The notes below the pieces were generated by a model. That model did not search any database, had not been told where the DNA came from, and saw nothing but the letters and a program-made list of their open reading frames with translations. Position numbers and translations under genes: made by a program. A stretch of DNA of 64,000 nucleotides from Methylophilus rhizosphaerae (lineage in GTDB: Bacteria; Pseudomonadota; Gammaproteobacteria; Burkholderiales; Methylophilaceae): assembly GCF_900100975.1 (NCBI RefSeq), contig NZ_FNFX01000004.1:422121-486120 (forward strand), given 5' to 3'. Positions 41,932 through 51,089 of the stretch are shown piece after piece. How positions within the stretch are numbered: the first letter of the stretch is position 1; each line of letters opens with the position of its first letter.

Positions 41932-43440
41932 TCAGGCTCCTTTTCCTGTAATTAGTGTGGCTTCGTTGTCCAGGCCTGCCTGTACCAACTCGGCGGCACG
42001 GATCACCGCCTTGGCTTTGTTCCGGGTTTCTTCCCATTCGCTTTGGGGCACTGAGTCAGCAACGATGCCAGCTCCCGCTTGTACGTAGAGTTTTTTGTCT
42101 TTAATCACTGCCGTACGAATCGCGATCGCGACGTCCATATCACCGTTAAAGCCCAAATAGCCAACGGCCCCGGCGTAGATACCGCGCTTGGAAGGCTCCA
42201 GCTCTTCGATAATTTCCATGGCACGCACTTTAGGTGCACCGGAAACCGTACCAGCCGTGAAAGTCGCTTTCAATACATCAATTGCATCCAGGCCTGGTTT
42301 AAGCTGGCCTTCGACGTTACTGACGATATGCATCACATGTGAATAACGCTCAATGGTCATATTATCGGTCACTTTAACGGTACCAGTCAGCGCCACGCGA
42401 CCAACATCGTTACGACCCAGATCCATCAGTTGCACGTGCTCGGCACGCTCTTTCGGGTCGGCCAGTAACTCGGCTTCCAGCGCCAGGTCGTGATCGCGGT
42501 TTTTACCACGAGGACGCGTGCCGGCGATCGGACGTGAAGTCACGGTCGTATCTTCCAGGCGCACCAGGATCTCCGGTGACGCGCCAACCACATGATGGTC
42601 GCCCATATCGTAATAGAACATATACGGAGAGGGGTTCAGGCTGCGCAAAGCGCGATACAGGCTGAGTGGTGACGCATCAAACGCCTGCGACATACGCTGG
42701 CTGAGCACCACCTGCATGATGTCACCCTCAAGGATATACTGCTGTGATTTTTTCACCGCTGCTTTGAAGTTTTCTTCACCAAACTCGGAAACTGCCTGTG
42801 TTTTAGGGGTGGGCAACGCAGCAGGGATCTCTACCTGTGTCCGCAGTTTTGCCAGCAATGCCTGCATGCGCGCACTGGCCGTTTCATAAGCATTTGCCTG
42901 GGTGGGGTCGGCATAGATGATGAAATAGAGTTTGCCGGACAGGTTATCCACCACGGCAATTTCTTCGGAGACCATCAATAAAATATCCGGGGTGCCAATC
43001 TCATCCGGTTTTTTATGTTTGCCCAGGCGTTTTTCGATGTACTGGATGGTCTCATAGCCAAAATAACCTGCCAGACCACCGGTAAAACGGGGCAGACCCT
43101 CGTAAGGTGGCGTTTTAAAGCGTGCCTGATAGGCTTTGATAAAGTCGAGCGGGTTTTGATCCGTGTGTGATTCAAGAACGGTTTCGCCCTGAATGACCTG
43201 CAATTGTTGATCGCACACCACTATGCGCGTCTTTGCCGGCAGGCCAATAATGGAGTAACGGCCAAAGCGTTCGCCGCCTTGTACGCTTTCCAGTAAATAG
43301 GAGTAAGGTTGATTCGCCAGTTTCAGATACAGCGACAATGGTGTATCCAGATCGGCAAAGGTTTCCATCACCAGCGGAATACGGTTGTACCCTTGCGCCG
43401 CCAGCGCGTCAAATTCGGTCTTGCTCAAAGTGCTTAACAT
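41932..43440 (-). CDS. trpE: Anthranilate synthase component I
   Basis: TrpE converts chorismate to anthranilate and is the feedback-controlled first step. The 502-aa protein has the N-terminal regulatory region with [21 protein letters not shown] (contains the conserved LLES tryptophan-binding motif) and the C-terminal chorismate-binding domain with [23 protein letters not shown] and [16 protein letters not shown]. It is preceded by a 185-base leader carrying a Trp-rich small ORF, so transcription or translation is probably controlled by tryptophan supply. Confidence 0.98.
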   Translation of the reverse strand: MLSTLSKTEFDALAAQGYNRIPLVMETFADLDTPLSLYLKLANQPYSYLLESVQGGERFGRYSIIGLPAKTRIVVCDQQLQVIQGETVLESHTDQNPLDFIKAYQARFKTPPYEGLPRFTGGLAGYFGYETIQYIEKRLGKHKKPDEIGTPDILLMVSEEIAVVDNLSGKLYFIIYADPTQANAYETASARMQALLAKLRTQVEIPAALPTPKTQAVSEFGEENFKAAVKKSQQYILEGDIMQVVLSQRMSQAFDASPLSLYRALRSLNPSPYMFYYDMGDHHVVGASPEILVRLEDTTVTSRPIAGTRPRGKNRDHDLALEAELLADPKERAEHVQLMDLGRNDVGRVALTGTVKVTDNMTIERYSHVMHIVSNVEGQLKPGLDAIDVLKATFTAGTVSGAPKVRAMEIIEELEPSKRGIYAGAVGYLGFNGDMDVAIAIRTAVIKDKKLYVQAGAGIVADSVPQSEWEETRNKAKAVIRAAELVQAGLDNEATLITGKGA

Positions 43441-43479
43441 GATGCTTTTTTTCCAATTGAATTCGTTGAGTGTGCCGCG

Positions 43480-43604
43480 TTAAACCTCGCGACAGATTCA
43501 GTGCAGTTAGCGCGCACCAGCGCTTGCGGGCTGGGTTAGTCCCGCCACGAACGACGCCAGCTTAATACTGGCCAACTGGAAGAATGATGAGCACAAAACA
43601 TCAT
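43480..43604 (-). promoter_or_regulatory. Predicted trp operon leader region with competing hairpins
   Basis: Between gph and trpE, minus strand. The Trp-rich leader ORF is followed by segments that can pair in mutually exclusive ways: GCCAG/CTGGC across the Trp codons, GCGGG/CCCGC around the leader stop, and CCAGC/GCTGG just after it. This is the logic of ribosome-mediated attenuation. No clear T-run follows the last hairpin, so control could be translational or Rho-dependent rather than classic intrinsic termination. Confidence 0.5.
43536..43604 (-). CDS. trpL: Trp-rich leader peptide upstream of trpE
   Basis: An ATG-ATG frame encodes 22 residues and stops at TAA 95 bases before trpE. It contains three tryptophans within eleven residues (pattern SWPVLSWRRSW), far above chance, exactly where an attenuation leader peptide is expected. 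The ribosome-binding site is weak (no clear GGAG). The symbol is used by analogy only. Confidence 0.6.
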   Translation of the reverse strand: MMFCAHHSSSWPVLSWRRSWRD

Positions 43605-43624
43605 GATTTTTAGGAGATTTCTTG

Positions 43625-44314
43625 TTATCCCCGCTTTAGGAGAGCGGGTAACTCCAGCAAGTCCACCACGTCGGTGAGTTGCTGTATCGTGGCATCCACG
43701 GTCGCCACATTAATGGCGCGTCCCTGATTATACCCATAAGGCACGGTGACCACAAAGCATCCTGCTGCTTGCGCCGCCTGGATATCGGTCTCAGAGTCAC
43801 CCACCAGCATGGCTTCGGCTGGCAATGCGCCTAGTTTTTGGCAAATATGCAACAGTGGCAGCGGATCCGGTTTCTTTTTAGGCAAGGTATCGCCTGACAC
43901 CACAGTTTCAAAGAAATCCGCCAGGCCAGCCTTTTGCAACAGGGGCTGGGTAAATTTTTCCGGTTTATTGGTTACGCAGGCCAGACGGTAACCGCCGGCT
44001 TTTAATTGTTGCAGGGCGGCGATAACGCCAGCAAATGGCTGGCTGTCAGTCGCATTGTTGGCATAAAAACCGTGATACAAAAGTTGCGCCCGGGCAAATA
44101 ATTCTGCATCAGGCTCCACCTGCCGCTGGCCGGTAAGACAACGCTTGATCAGGTTTTGTACCCCTTCACCAATATAGGTCGTGATCTGCGCCTGCGGCAA
44201 CATGGGTTTGCCCAATGCCACCAGCATACGGTTGGCGGCCTCGGCAATTTGCGGGGCGGTATCAAGCAGGGTGCCGTCCAGGTCGAACATCACCACCCTG
44301 ACTTGAAACCGCAT
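43625..44314 (-). CDS. gph: Phosphoglycolate phosphatase
   Basis: A 229-aa HAD-superfamily phosphatase. The nucleophile motif is VMFDLDGTLLDTAPQ; motif II/III regions are ACVTNKPEKFTQPLL and KKKPDPLPLLHICQKLG; the acidic motif IV is MLVGDSETDIQAAQAAG. Phosphoglycolate from oxygenase side reactions or DNA 3'-end repair is the expected substrate. It sits 27 bases after rpe and before trpE, the standard rpe-gph-trp arrangement. Confidence 0.94.
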   Translation of the reverse strand: MRFQVRVVMFDLDGTLLDTAPQIAEAANRMLVALGKPMLPQAQITTYIGEGVQNLIKRCLTGQRQVEPDAELFARAQLLYHGFYANNATDSQPFAGVIAALQQLKAGGYRLACVTNKPEKFTQPLLQKAGLADFFETVVSGDTLPKKKPDPLPLLHICQKLGALPAEAMLVGDSETDIQAAQAAGCFVVTVPYGYNQGRAINVATVDATIQQLTDVVDLLELPALLKRG

Positions 44315-44341
44315 ATTGATTACCCTTGCAGTACTTTAAAT

Positions 44342-45049
44342 TTACACAGTTGCCAAGGCCGCGCGCAACTGACCCACAATCGTGTCATACCGGTTAGGGT
44401 CTGTGTCTTTACCTGCACCAAACACAGCGCTACCAGCCACGAAAGTATCGGCACCGGCTTTAGCGATGTCAGCGATGTTGTTTGCGTTCACGCCACCATC
44501 CACTTCCAGCCAGATTTGACGGCCGGTCTGCTCGTAATACGCATCGATGCGCGCACGTGCCTGCTTCAGTTTGTCCAGTGTTGCCGGGATAAACTTCTGA
44601 CCGCCAAAACCAGGGTTCACGGACATCAGCAAAATCATGTCCACTTTGTCCATCACATGATCCAGGTAATGCAATGGTGTTGCCGGGTTGAATACCAGGC
44701 CGGATTTACAGCCGCTGTCACGCACCAATGCCAGGCTACGGTCGATGTGGTCAGACGCTTCCGGGTGGAAAGTGATGATATCAGCGCCGGCTTTGGCAAA
44801 GTCAGGGATGATACGGTCTACCGGTTTCACCATCAGGTGCACGTCGATCAATGCGCCGACGTTGTGAGACAGGTCACGGATCGCGTCACATACCAGGGGA
44901 CCAATGGTCAGGTTAGGGACGTAATGGTTGTCCATCACATCAAAGTGCACCATGTCGGTGCCGGATTTGATCACGTTCTCAATTTCCTGGCCCAACTTGG
45001 CAAAGTTGGCAGAAAGAATACTGGGGGCAATGCGAAAAATTTTGTCCAT
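44342..45049 (-). CDS. rpe: Ribulose-phosphate 3-epimerase
   Basis: Rpe interconverts ribulose-5-phosphate and xylulose-5-phosphate. In a methylotroph this also matters for regenerating the formaldehyde acceptor of the ribulose monophosphate cycle (established pathway knowledge, applied by inference). The 235-aa barrel has [60 protein letters not shown] and [11 protein letters not shown]. It leads the rpe-gph-trp gene run. Confidence 0.97.
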   Translation of the reverse strand: MDKIFRIAPSILSANFAKLGQEIENVIKSGTDMVHFDVMDNHYVPNLTIGPLVCDAIRDLSHNVGALIDVHLMVKPVDRIIPDFAKAGADIITFHPEASDHIDRSLALVRDSGCKSGLVFNPATPLHYLDHVMDKVDMILLMSVNPGFGGQKFIPATLDKLKQARARIDAYYEQTGRQIWLEVDGGVNANNIADIAKAGADTFVAGSAVFGAGKDTDPNRYDTIVGQLRAALATV

Positions 45050-45118
45050 ATACTGATGTTCCGTGTATTAATCTGATATAAATTTTTTTAGTAAAACCAA
45101 TATTTTAACGCCATTCTG

Positions 45119-45131
45119 TGTCAAATTGACA
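45119..45131. promoter_or_regulatory. Palindrome between divergent rpe and hemA
   Basis: TGTCAAATTGACA is a perfect 13-base palindrome in the 221-base gap. On the minus strand its TTGACA half can act as a -35 for rpe; TAAAAT further downstream is poorly spaced. It could equally be an operator. Nothing else firm was found in this gap. Confidence 0.35.
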
Positions 45132-45270
45132 GGATTCTTGCTTGTGGGCCATGAATATAAGAAAATGTCGCCACTCTTGGACATGGATCTCACGCCACTT
45201 CAACCAATGAACTATTTGCAAGCGCTTGTTAAATTCTCCTTTTGCCTGCTCTCAAAGGTAAAATAGCGCC

Positions 45271-46530
45271 ATGCAATTGTTTACCATTGGTGTCAACCAC
45301 ACCACCGCCCCTATTGCCATCCGTGAGAACGTTGCGTTTAACAACGACTCCCTGCCGCAGGCGCTGGTGGACTTGGCCCGCCATAACGTGGCCGAAGTGG
45401 CGATCTTGTCCACCTGCAACCGCACCGAAATTTATGTCCAGTCCATCCGGCCTGAAATCGTGATCGACTGGCTGGCCAGTTATCACCAGATCGATGCCAG
45501 CCAGATTCTGCCTTACACCTACACCCTAAGCAGCCATGAAGCCGTCAAACACGCGTTCCGCGTCGCCAGCGGCCTGGACAGCATGGTGCTGGGCGAAGCG
45601 CAAATCCTGGGGCAGTTCAAGCAATCGGTCAAAATTGCACAGGATGTTGGCACATTGGGCACCATGTTGCACAAATTGTTCCAGCGCACGTTTGAAGTCG
45701 CCAAAGAAGTCCGCACCAATACCGACATCGGTGGCAGCTCTATCTCCATGGCCGCCGCCGCTGTCAAGCTGGCCCAGCGTATTTTTGGTGACCTGAGTTC
45801 ACAAAGCGTGCTGTTTATCGGTGCCGGTGAAATGATAGAACTGTGTGCCGACCATTTTGCGGCGCAAAAACCCCGGAAAATCACAGTAGCCAACCGTACA
45901 CTGGAGCGCGGCGAACAACTGGCGGAAAAAATCCGTGGCCAGGGCCTGAACGTACAGGCGATTTTACTCAATGACCTGCCTGAGCGCTTTCACGAATTTG
46001 ACATTGTCATTACCAGCACCGCCAGCCAGTTACCGCTAGTCGGGCTGGGCATGGTAGAGCGTGCCATCAGAACGCGTAAACACCGACCCATGTTTATGGT
46101 GGACCTGGCCGTTCCGCGCGATATTGAACCGGAAGTCGCTGCGCTGGATGATGTGTTTTTATACACCGTGGACGATCTGGCACAGGTGGTTTCCGAAGGC
46201 CTGGGCAACCGCCAGGAGGCCGCGGTCAATGCCGAACTCATCGTCAACGCGCGCGTTGAGCATTTCATGCAATGGCTCAAGCAACGCGAAGCGGTGCCCA
46301 CCATCAAGGCACTGCGTGACCAGGTGGATAATGTGCGTAAAGCCGAGCTGGAAAAATCGCTCAAATTACTGCAAAAGGGTGAAACACCGGAAAAAGTGCT
46401 GGAACAGCTGAGTAACGCACTCAGCAATAAATTTTTACATGGCCCCAGCCATGCACTCAATAACACTGAAGGTGATGCCCATGCGCACATGGCACACCTG
46501 GTAAAACAACTCTTTCAAATCAAAGAATGA
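45271..46530 (+). CDS. hemA: Glutamyl-tRNA reductase
   Basis: HemA reduces Glu-tRNA to glutamate-1-semialdehyde, the committed step of tetrapyrrole synthesis. The 419-aa protein shows the catalytic Cys in STCNRTEIY, the substrate region HAFRVASGLDSMVLGEAQILGQ in adjacent pieces, the NADPH fold VLFIGAGEMIELCADHF, and a C-terminal dimerisation helix. A TAAAAT box ends only six bases before the ATG. AAAGG lies 12 bases upstream, an unusually long spacing. prfA follows 52 bases later, a conserved pair. Confidence 0.97.
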   Translation: MQLFTIGVNHTTAPIAIRENVAFNNDSLPQALVDLARHNVAEVAILSTCNRTEIYVQSIRPEIVIDWLASYHQIDASQILPYTYTLSSHEAVKHAFRVASGLDSMVLGEAQILGQFKQSVKIAQDVGTLGTMLHKLFQRTFEVAKEVRTNTDIGGSSISMAAAAVKLAQRIFGDLSSQSVLFIGAGEMIELCADHFAAQKPRKITVANRTLERGEQLAEKIRGQGLNVQAILLNDLPERFHEFDIVITSTASQLPLVGLGMVERAIRTRKHRPMFMVDLAVPRDIEPEVAALDDVFLYTVDDLAQVVSEGLGNRQEAAVNAELIVNARVEHFMQWLKQREAVPTIKALRDQVDNVRKAELEKSLKLLQKGETPEKVLEQLSNALSNKFLHGPSHALNNTEGDAHAHMAHLVKQLFQIKE

Positions 46531-46582
46531 CTTTTCAACCTTTGGTAGCGCCCAATGGCTTGAACATTTAGGTAATTAAACT

Positions 46583-47662
46583 ATGAAACCCAGTATGCTG
46601 CAAAAGCTCGCCAATTTGAGTGATCGCCTCGAAGAGCTTAACCGCCTGCTCAGTAGTGAAGGCGTCACCGACAACATGGATAACTACCGTAAAATCATGC
46701 AGGAACACACGGAAATTACGCCGATTGTCGAGCAATATCATATCTATGCCCAAACCGAGGCCGACCTCAAGGAAGCGCACGACATGCTTTCCGACCCGGA
46801 AATGAAAGAGTTTGCGCAGGAAGAAATCGACAGCGGCAAAAAACGCCTGGAAGAAGTCGAACTCACGCTGCAAAAACTGTTGCTGCCCAAAGACCCCAAC
46901 GACGATAAAAACATCTTCCTTGAAATCCGCGCCGGTACCGGCGGTGACGAATCTGGCCTGTTTGCCGGTGACCTGTTCCGCATGTATTCACGCTTTGCCG
47001 ACCGCCAGGGCTGGAAAGTCGAAGTCGTCTCCGCCAACGAAGGCGAAGTGGGCGGTTACAAAGAGATCATCGCCAAAATCATCGGCTATGGCGCCTATTC
47101 AAAACTCAAATTCGAGTCTGGTGGTCACCGTGTACAACGCGTGCCCGATACCGAAACCCAGGGCCGCATCCACACCTCTGCCTGCACCGTGGCGATTCTG
47201 CCGGAGGTGGAAGAAGTCGGCGATGTCGAAATCAACCCGGCCGATATCCGTATCGATACCTTCCGTGCCAGTGGAGCTGGTGGTCAGCACATCAACAAAA
47301 CCGACTCCGCCGTGCGGATTACCCACGCGCCGACCGGCATTGTGGTGGAATGCCAGGATGGCCGCAGCCAGCATGCTAACAAAGCCCAGGCCATGCAAGT
47401 GCTGGCCGCGCGCATCAAGGCCAAACAGGTCGACGAACAACAAAGCAAAATCGCCTCGGAGCGCCGCAACCTGATTGGGTCCGGTGACCGCTCGGAACGC
47501 ATCCGCACCTACAATTATCCGCAAGGTCGTATTACCGATCACCGTATTAACCTGACACTGTATAAAATTGAAGCAATCACCGAAGGCGATATGGATGAGC
47601 TGATCAACACACTGGCAACCGAATACCAGGCCGATTTATTGGCCAGCCTGGGTGAGGATTAA
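46583..47662 (+). CDS. prfA: Peptide chain release factor 1
   Basis: RF1 ends translation at UAG and UAA. The 359-aa protein has the coiled-coil N-terminal domain, the GGQ loop [18 protein letters not shown] that enters the peptidyl-transferase centre, and [24 protein letters not shown]. Its stop TAA (47660-47662) shares its last base with the first in-frame codon of the headless porin, so the two sequences are fused without spacer. The usual downstream partner prmC, which methylates the GGQ Gln, is absent. Confidence 0.98.
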   Translation: MKPSMLQKLANLSDRLEELNRLLSSEGVTDNMDNYRKIMQEHTEITPIVEQYHIYAQTEADLKEAHDMLSDPEMKEFAQEEIDSGKKRLEEVELTLQKLLLPKDPNDDKNIFLEIRAGTGGDESGLFAGDLFRMYSRFADRQGWKVEVVSANEGEVGGYKEIIAKIIGYGAYSKLKFESGGHRVQRVPDTETQGRIHTSACTVAILPEVEEVGDVEINPADIRIDTFRASGAGGQHINKTDSAVRITHAPTGIVVECQDGRSQHANKAQAMQVLAARIKAKQVDEQQSKIASERRNLIGSGDRSERIRTYNYPQGRITDHRINLTLYKIEAITEGDMDELINTLATEYQADLLASLGED

Positions 47663-48816
47663 TTTCCGGTAGTATAGTTAACGCTTACTATACTCACACT
47701 AGCTACAGCGGCGACGCAGGTGCAGGTGCAGGTCCTCTGGGTTTGGGCGACGGTCACGGTGATGGCGTTTCCAATATCACTACCGGTTTGTTGCCAAACT
47801 ACCTGAGCGTTTCCGGTAAAACACGTCAGAACGACCTGGATGTTGGTTTCACCATCAGCATCAACCCAGGTGCTTCTACAACTCACTCTGGCGTACAAGG
47901 TTCTCAACAAGAAAACCGTCAGGCATTCCTGACATTTGGTGATGCTTCCTGGGGTTCTGTGAAACTGGGTAAAGATCTGGGCATCTTCGCTTCAGACGCT
48001 ATCTTGAACGACATGACATTGCTGGGCGTTGGTTCCGGTGCTGGTTCTCTGGCTGGCAACACCACTACCTTGGGTCGTATCGGTTCCGGTTTCATGTATG
48101 CTGACTGGAAATCCCAGGTTGCTTACACTTCACCAAACTGGAACGGTTTCCAATTCACTGCTGGCGTAACCCAATCTTGGGATGCAGTAGGTGATGGTTC
48201 TGAACTTGCTGGTGGTGTTTTCACACCTTCTTCAAGTGCTTACAGCACCGGCCGTGGTGGTTCTCAGCCAGCATTTGAAGGTAAAGCTTCTTACGAGTGG
48301 ACAGGTGACGTAGCAGGTAAAGTTTGGGTTTCTGCTATCAGCCAAAAAGTTGATAACCTGCAAGCAGTTAATGGTGCAGGTGCCGTTGTTGCCTTGGGTA
48401 GCGAGCGTGCAAACGCATGGGATCTGGGCGCAACCGTTAACCTGGCTGGCTTTGGCTTGACCGGTTACTACTACGACGGTAAAGGTATCGGCCAGACTCT
48501 GCAATTCAACAGAGGCTTCGATGCAACTGGTAAGCGTCGTGACTCCAAAGGTGGTTATGTACAAGGTACATACACAATCCCGGAAGTTGGTACAAAACTG
48601 GGCCTGAGCTGGGGTCAGTCCAAACTGGACGGCAACAGTGCTGACGCTTTCAGCGACCTGAAAGATTCTATGTGGACAGTTGGTGCTTACCACCCATTGA
48701 CCAAGCACTTGAACTTGGTAGCTGAGTATTCTCAGTCCAAAGAAGAGCTGAATGGCGCAACCGATCTGGAAGCTAAAGCAAAAACAGTATCTCTGGGTGC
48801 TATCCTGTTCTTCTAA
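47662..48816 (+). pseudogene. 5'-truncated, promoterless second porin (possible silent cassette)
   Basis: An uninterrupted frame of 384 codons translates from directly at the prfA stop as ...GSIVNAYYTHTSYSGD and continues to the C-terminal LGAILFF. It matches the intact porin (18849-20114) through all strands, including a run of about 70 identical nucleotides around the KDLGIFASDAILNDM region. It differs mainly in five predicted loops. It lacks signal peptide and roughly the first 35 residues. It has no ATG or GTG near the front; the first codon is ATT, then TTG/CTG deep inside. Expression as an exported protein is therefore unlikely. The 3' flank and terminator match those of the intact copy almost base for base. 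Intactness suggests recent origin or maintenance by gene conversion. Confidence 0.85.
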
Positions 48817-48856
48817 TTTAATTGCAGGCTTACCTGCTTAAATTAAAAGTCAGATA

Positions 48857-48886
48857 AAAACGGCAACTTCGGTTGCCGTTTTTTTA
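48857..48886 (+). terminator. Terminator of the truncated porin
   Basis: A CGGCAAC-TTCG-GTTGCCG stem is followed by seven T residues. It is the same hairpin as at 18782-18809; similarity between the two porin loci ends just after it. Confidence 0.92.
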
Positions 48887-48931
48887 TAGGTGCTTGCATA
48901 TGCCAACTAATTAACTGAGTGATATTGCGTG

Positions 48932-49606
48932 ATGAATTTGTATCCGGTAACCATCGTCGAAAATTTTTATGAAGATCCAGATGCAGTGCGTACATTTGCA
49001 CTGAACCAGAAATACCAGTACCGCCATCAACTAAAAGATGTGCCGTATGTGTTTCCTGGTGCACGAACCAAAGATTTGTCTGTGATTAACAAACCGTTGT
49101 TTGAAAACGTCAGTAATAAAATTATTTCACTGTTTCATAATTCGGAATATGAACGCATGCGCTGGGCGATTGCCACCAATTTCCAAAGCGTGAGTGAAGA
49201 TTACGGCAGAGGCGTGATTCATACCGATGGCAATGCTGTGTTTGCCGCGGTGTTATACCTGAGTCCTGATGCACCTCTGGATTCAGGTACCTCGTTATTC
49301 AGGAAAAACAAACAGTTCGACCAGGCGGCTTATGAAAAAGCGCTGAAGGACAATGACAAGCGTTTTGCCCAGGGCGAAATTGTGATGGACACCAGTTACC
49401 ATGCCATGTTTGATGAGATTGTCCGTATTAACAATGTCTATAACACCTTGATTCTATACGAGGGTCGCCATTACCACGCTGCCAATAATTTTTTCGGTAA
49501 AACGCTGAAAGATTCACGGTTGGCGCAGGTGTTTTTTGTCAGCAGTATCGATGCACAAAAACACAGCTCTTTCCCGATCTGGCGCAGTCAGCAAATCAAG
49601 GTTTAA
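48932..49606 (+). CDS. DUF6445-like putative 2-oxoglutarate/Fe(II) oxygenase
   Basis: A 224-aa protein beginning NLYPVTIVENFYEDPDAVRTFAL. The double-stranded beta-helix signature is visible: HxD in GVIHTDGNAVFAAVLYLSPD, a distal His in YEGRHYHAANNFFG, and an Arg in DSRLAQVFFV that could hold 2-oxoglutarate. The pattern fits DUF6445-type proteins found in bacteria and phages. The substrate is unknown. GTG three bases upstream is an alternative start. It follows the porin terminator and abuts the convergent ntrC with no intergenic base. Confidence 0.75.
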   Translation: MNLYPVTIVENFYEDPDAVRTFALNQKYQYRHQLKDVPYVFPGARTKDLSVINKPLFENVSNKIISLFHNSEYERMRWAIATNFQSVSEDYGRGVIHTDGNAVFAAVLYLSPDAPLDSGTSLFRKNKQFDQAAYEKALKDNDKRFAQGEIVMDTSYHAMFDEIVRINNVYNTLILYEGRHYHAANNFFGKTLKDSRLAQVFFVSSIDAQKHSSFPIWRSQQIKV

Positions 49607-50998
49607 TTAGTCATCAATCCCCAGCTCCTGAATCTTGCGTGTGAGCGTATTGCGACCCATGCCCAGCTGGGTGGCGGCTTCAATGCGTCTGCCATCGGTA
49701 TGCACGAGTGCGCGGGTGATCAGGGTGCGCTCAAACTCCCTGGTTTTGGCTTCCAGGATATTGGATTCGCCACGATTGAGGGCATCGGTCACTTCTTGTG
49801 CCAGTGCATCCTGCCAGGATTCACCGCTATGATGTTTGGCGGTATCTTCCTTCAGTTCTGGAGGCAGGTCGCTGACATCGACGTTTTTACCGGGGGCCAT
49901 GACCGTTAGCCAGTGACAGACATTTTCCAGTTGGCGGACGTTGCCACTCCAGTTGACCGCCATCAGGTATTTGAGGGCGGCAGCCGACAGTTGTTTGGGT
50001 TCTACACCTAACTGCTGTGCGCTGTGCGCCAGGAAATGTTTGGCCAGCAAGGGAATATCTTCACGGCGTTCGCGCAGCGGCGGCAGGCGCAGGCGTATCA
50101 CGTTCAGGCGATGAAACAGGTCTTCACGGAACAGGCCTTGTTTGACGCGTTCTTCCAGGTCCTGGTGGGTGGCGGCAATGACGCGCACATTGACTTTAAT
50201 CGGCTGGTGGCCACCCACACGGTAAAACTGCCCGTCTGACAACACGCGTAACAGGCGCGTTTGCAAATCGGCGGGCATATCGCCAATCTCATCCAGGAAC
50301 AATGTACCGTTATCCGCTTGTTCAAAGCGCCCCCTTCTTGCGGCTGCGGCACCGGTAAAGGCACCCCGTTCGTGGCCGAACAATTCGGATTCCAGCAAGT
50401 CTTTGGGAATGGCAGCCGTGTTAATGGCAATAAAGGGTTTGTCCGCGCGTTGGCTGTGCCGGTGCAAGGCGCTGGCAACCAATTCCTTGCCGCTGCCTGA
50501 TTCGCCGTTGATGAGGACAGTGGAGTGGGAGCGGCTGAGGCGGCCAATGGCGCGAAACACCTCCTGCATGGCGGGTGCCTGGCCGATGATTTCCGGCGTG
50601 GGGCCGGTATCTTCTACTGTTTCTACCGCTTGCCTCATGCTTTCATCAACTGCCCGTTTGATGATTTCAACCGCCTGTTCCACATCGAAAGGTTTGGCCA
50701 GGTATTCAAATGCGCCGCCCTGGAAGGCCGCAACTGCGCTTTCCAGGTCTGAATAAGCAGTCATTATGATGACGGGAATGTCGGGATAGTGTTGTTTGAC
50801 TTGCGACAGGAAGTCCAGGCCTGAGCCATTGGGCATCTGGATATCGCTGACGATCACCTGTGGTTGCTCGCGATGGAGGGCATTGAGTGCATCAGCGGCG
50901 GAGGAAAAGGTTTTAAAGTCCATATCCGTGCGCGCCAGGGCTTTTTCAAATACCCAGCGGATTGATTTATCGTCATCCAGGATCCAGATTGGCTTCAT
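49607..50998 (-). CDS. ntrC: Nitrogen regulator NtrC (sigma54-dependent activator)
   Basis: A 463-aa enhancer-binding protein. The receiver domain (1-120) has the acidic DDD and phospho-acceptor in VIVSDIQMPNGSGLDFL. The AAA+ domain (about 140-375) has Walker A GESGSGKE, the sigma54 contact loop GAFTGA and LFLDEIGDMP. A Fis-type HTH ends the chain (RRIEAATQLGMGRNTLTRKIQELGI). It is the partner of NtrB, 91 bases upstream, and should bind the two boxes before glnA. Confidence 0.96.
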   Translation of the reverse strand: MKPIWILDDDKSIRWVFEKALARTDMDFKTFSSAADALNALHREQPQVIVSDIQMPNGSGLDFLSQVKQHYPDIPVIIMTAYSDLESAVAAFQGGAFEYLAKPFDVEQAVEIIKRAVDESMRQAVETVEDTGPTPEIIGQAPAMQEVFRAIGRLSRSHSTVLINGESGSGKELVASALHRHSQRADKPFIAINTAAIPKDLLESELFGHERGAFTGAAAARRGRFEQADNGTLFLDEIGDMPADLQTRLLRVLSDGQFYRVGGHQPIKVNVRVIAATHQDLEERVKQGLFREDLFHRLNVIRLRLPPLRERREDIPLLAKHFLAHSAQQLGVEPKQLSAAALKYLMAVNWSGNVRQLENVCHWLTVMAPGKNVDVSDLPPELKEDTAKHHSGESWQDALAQEVTDALNRGESNILEAKTREFERTLITRALVHTDGRRIEAATQLGMGRNTLTRKIQELGIDD

Positions 50999-51089
50999 AG
51001 CTTCACTTCTTTTCTTGTTTGGTTAATGAGGATAGAGTCATTGGCAGAAAAAACGATGGCTGCTTTTTATGCGTTGCTCTCATGGTTTC

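Noticed and set aside
45226..45270. Leaderless hemA transcript from TAAAAT close to the ATG
   Set aside because: No -35 at a workable distance (candidates give spacers of 11 or 27 bp), and an AAAGG site exists, so evidence is too weak.
47662..47664. ATT as a functional start codon for the second porin, coupled to prfA
   Set aside because: GAGG in the end of prfA is well placed and ATT starts exist (infC), but the product would lack a signal peptide and could not reach the outer membrane.
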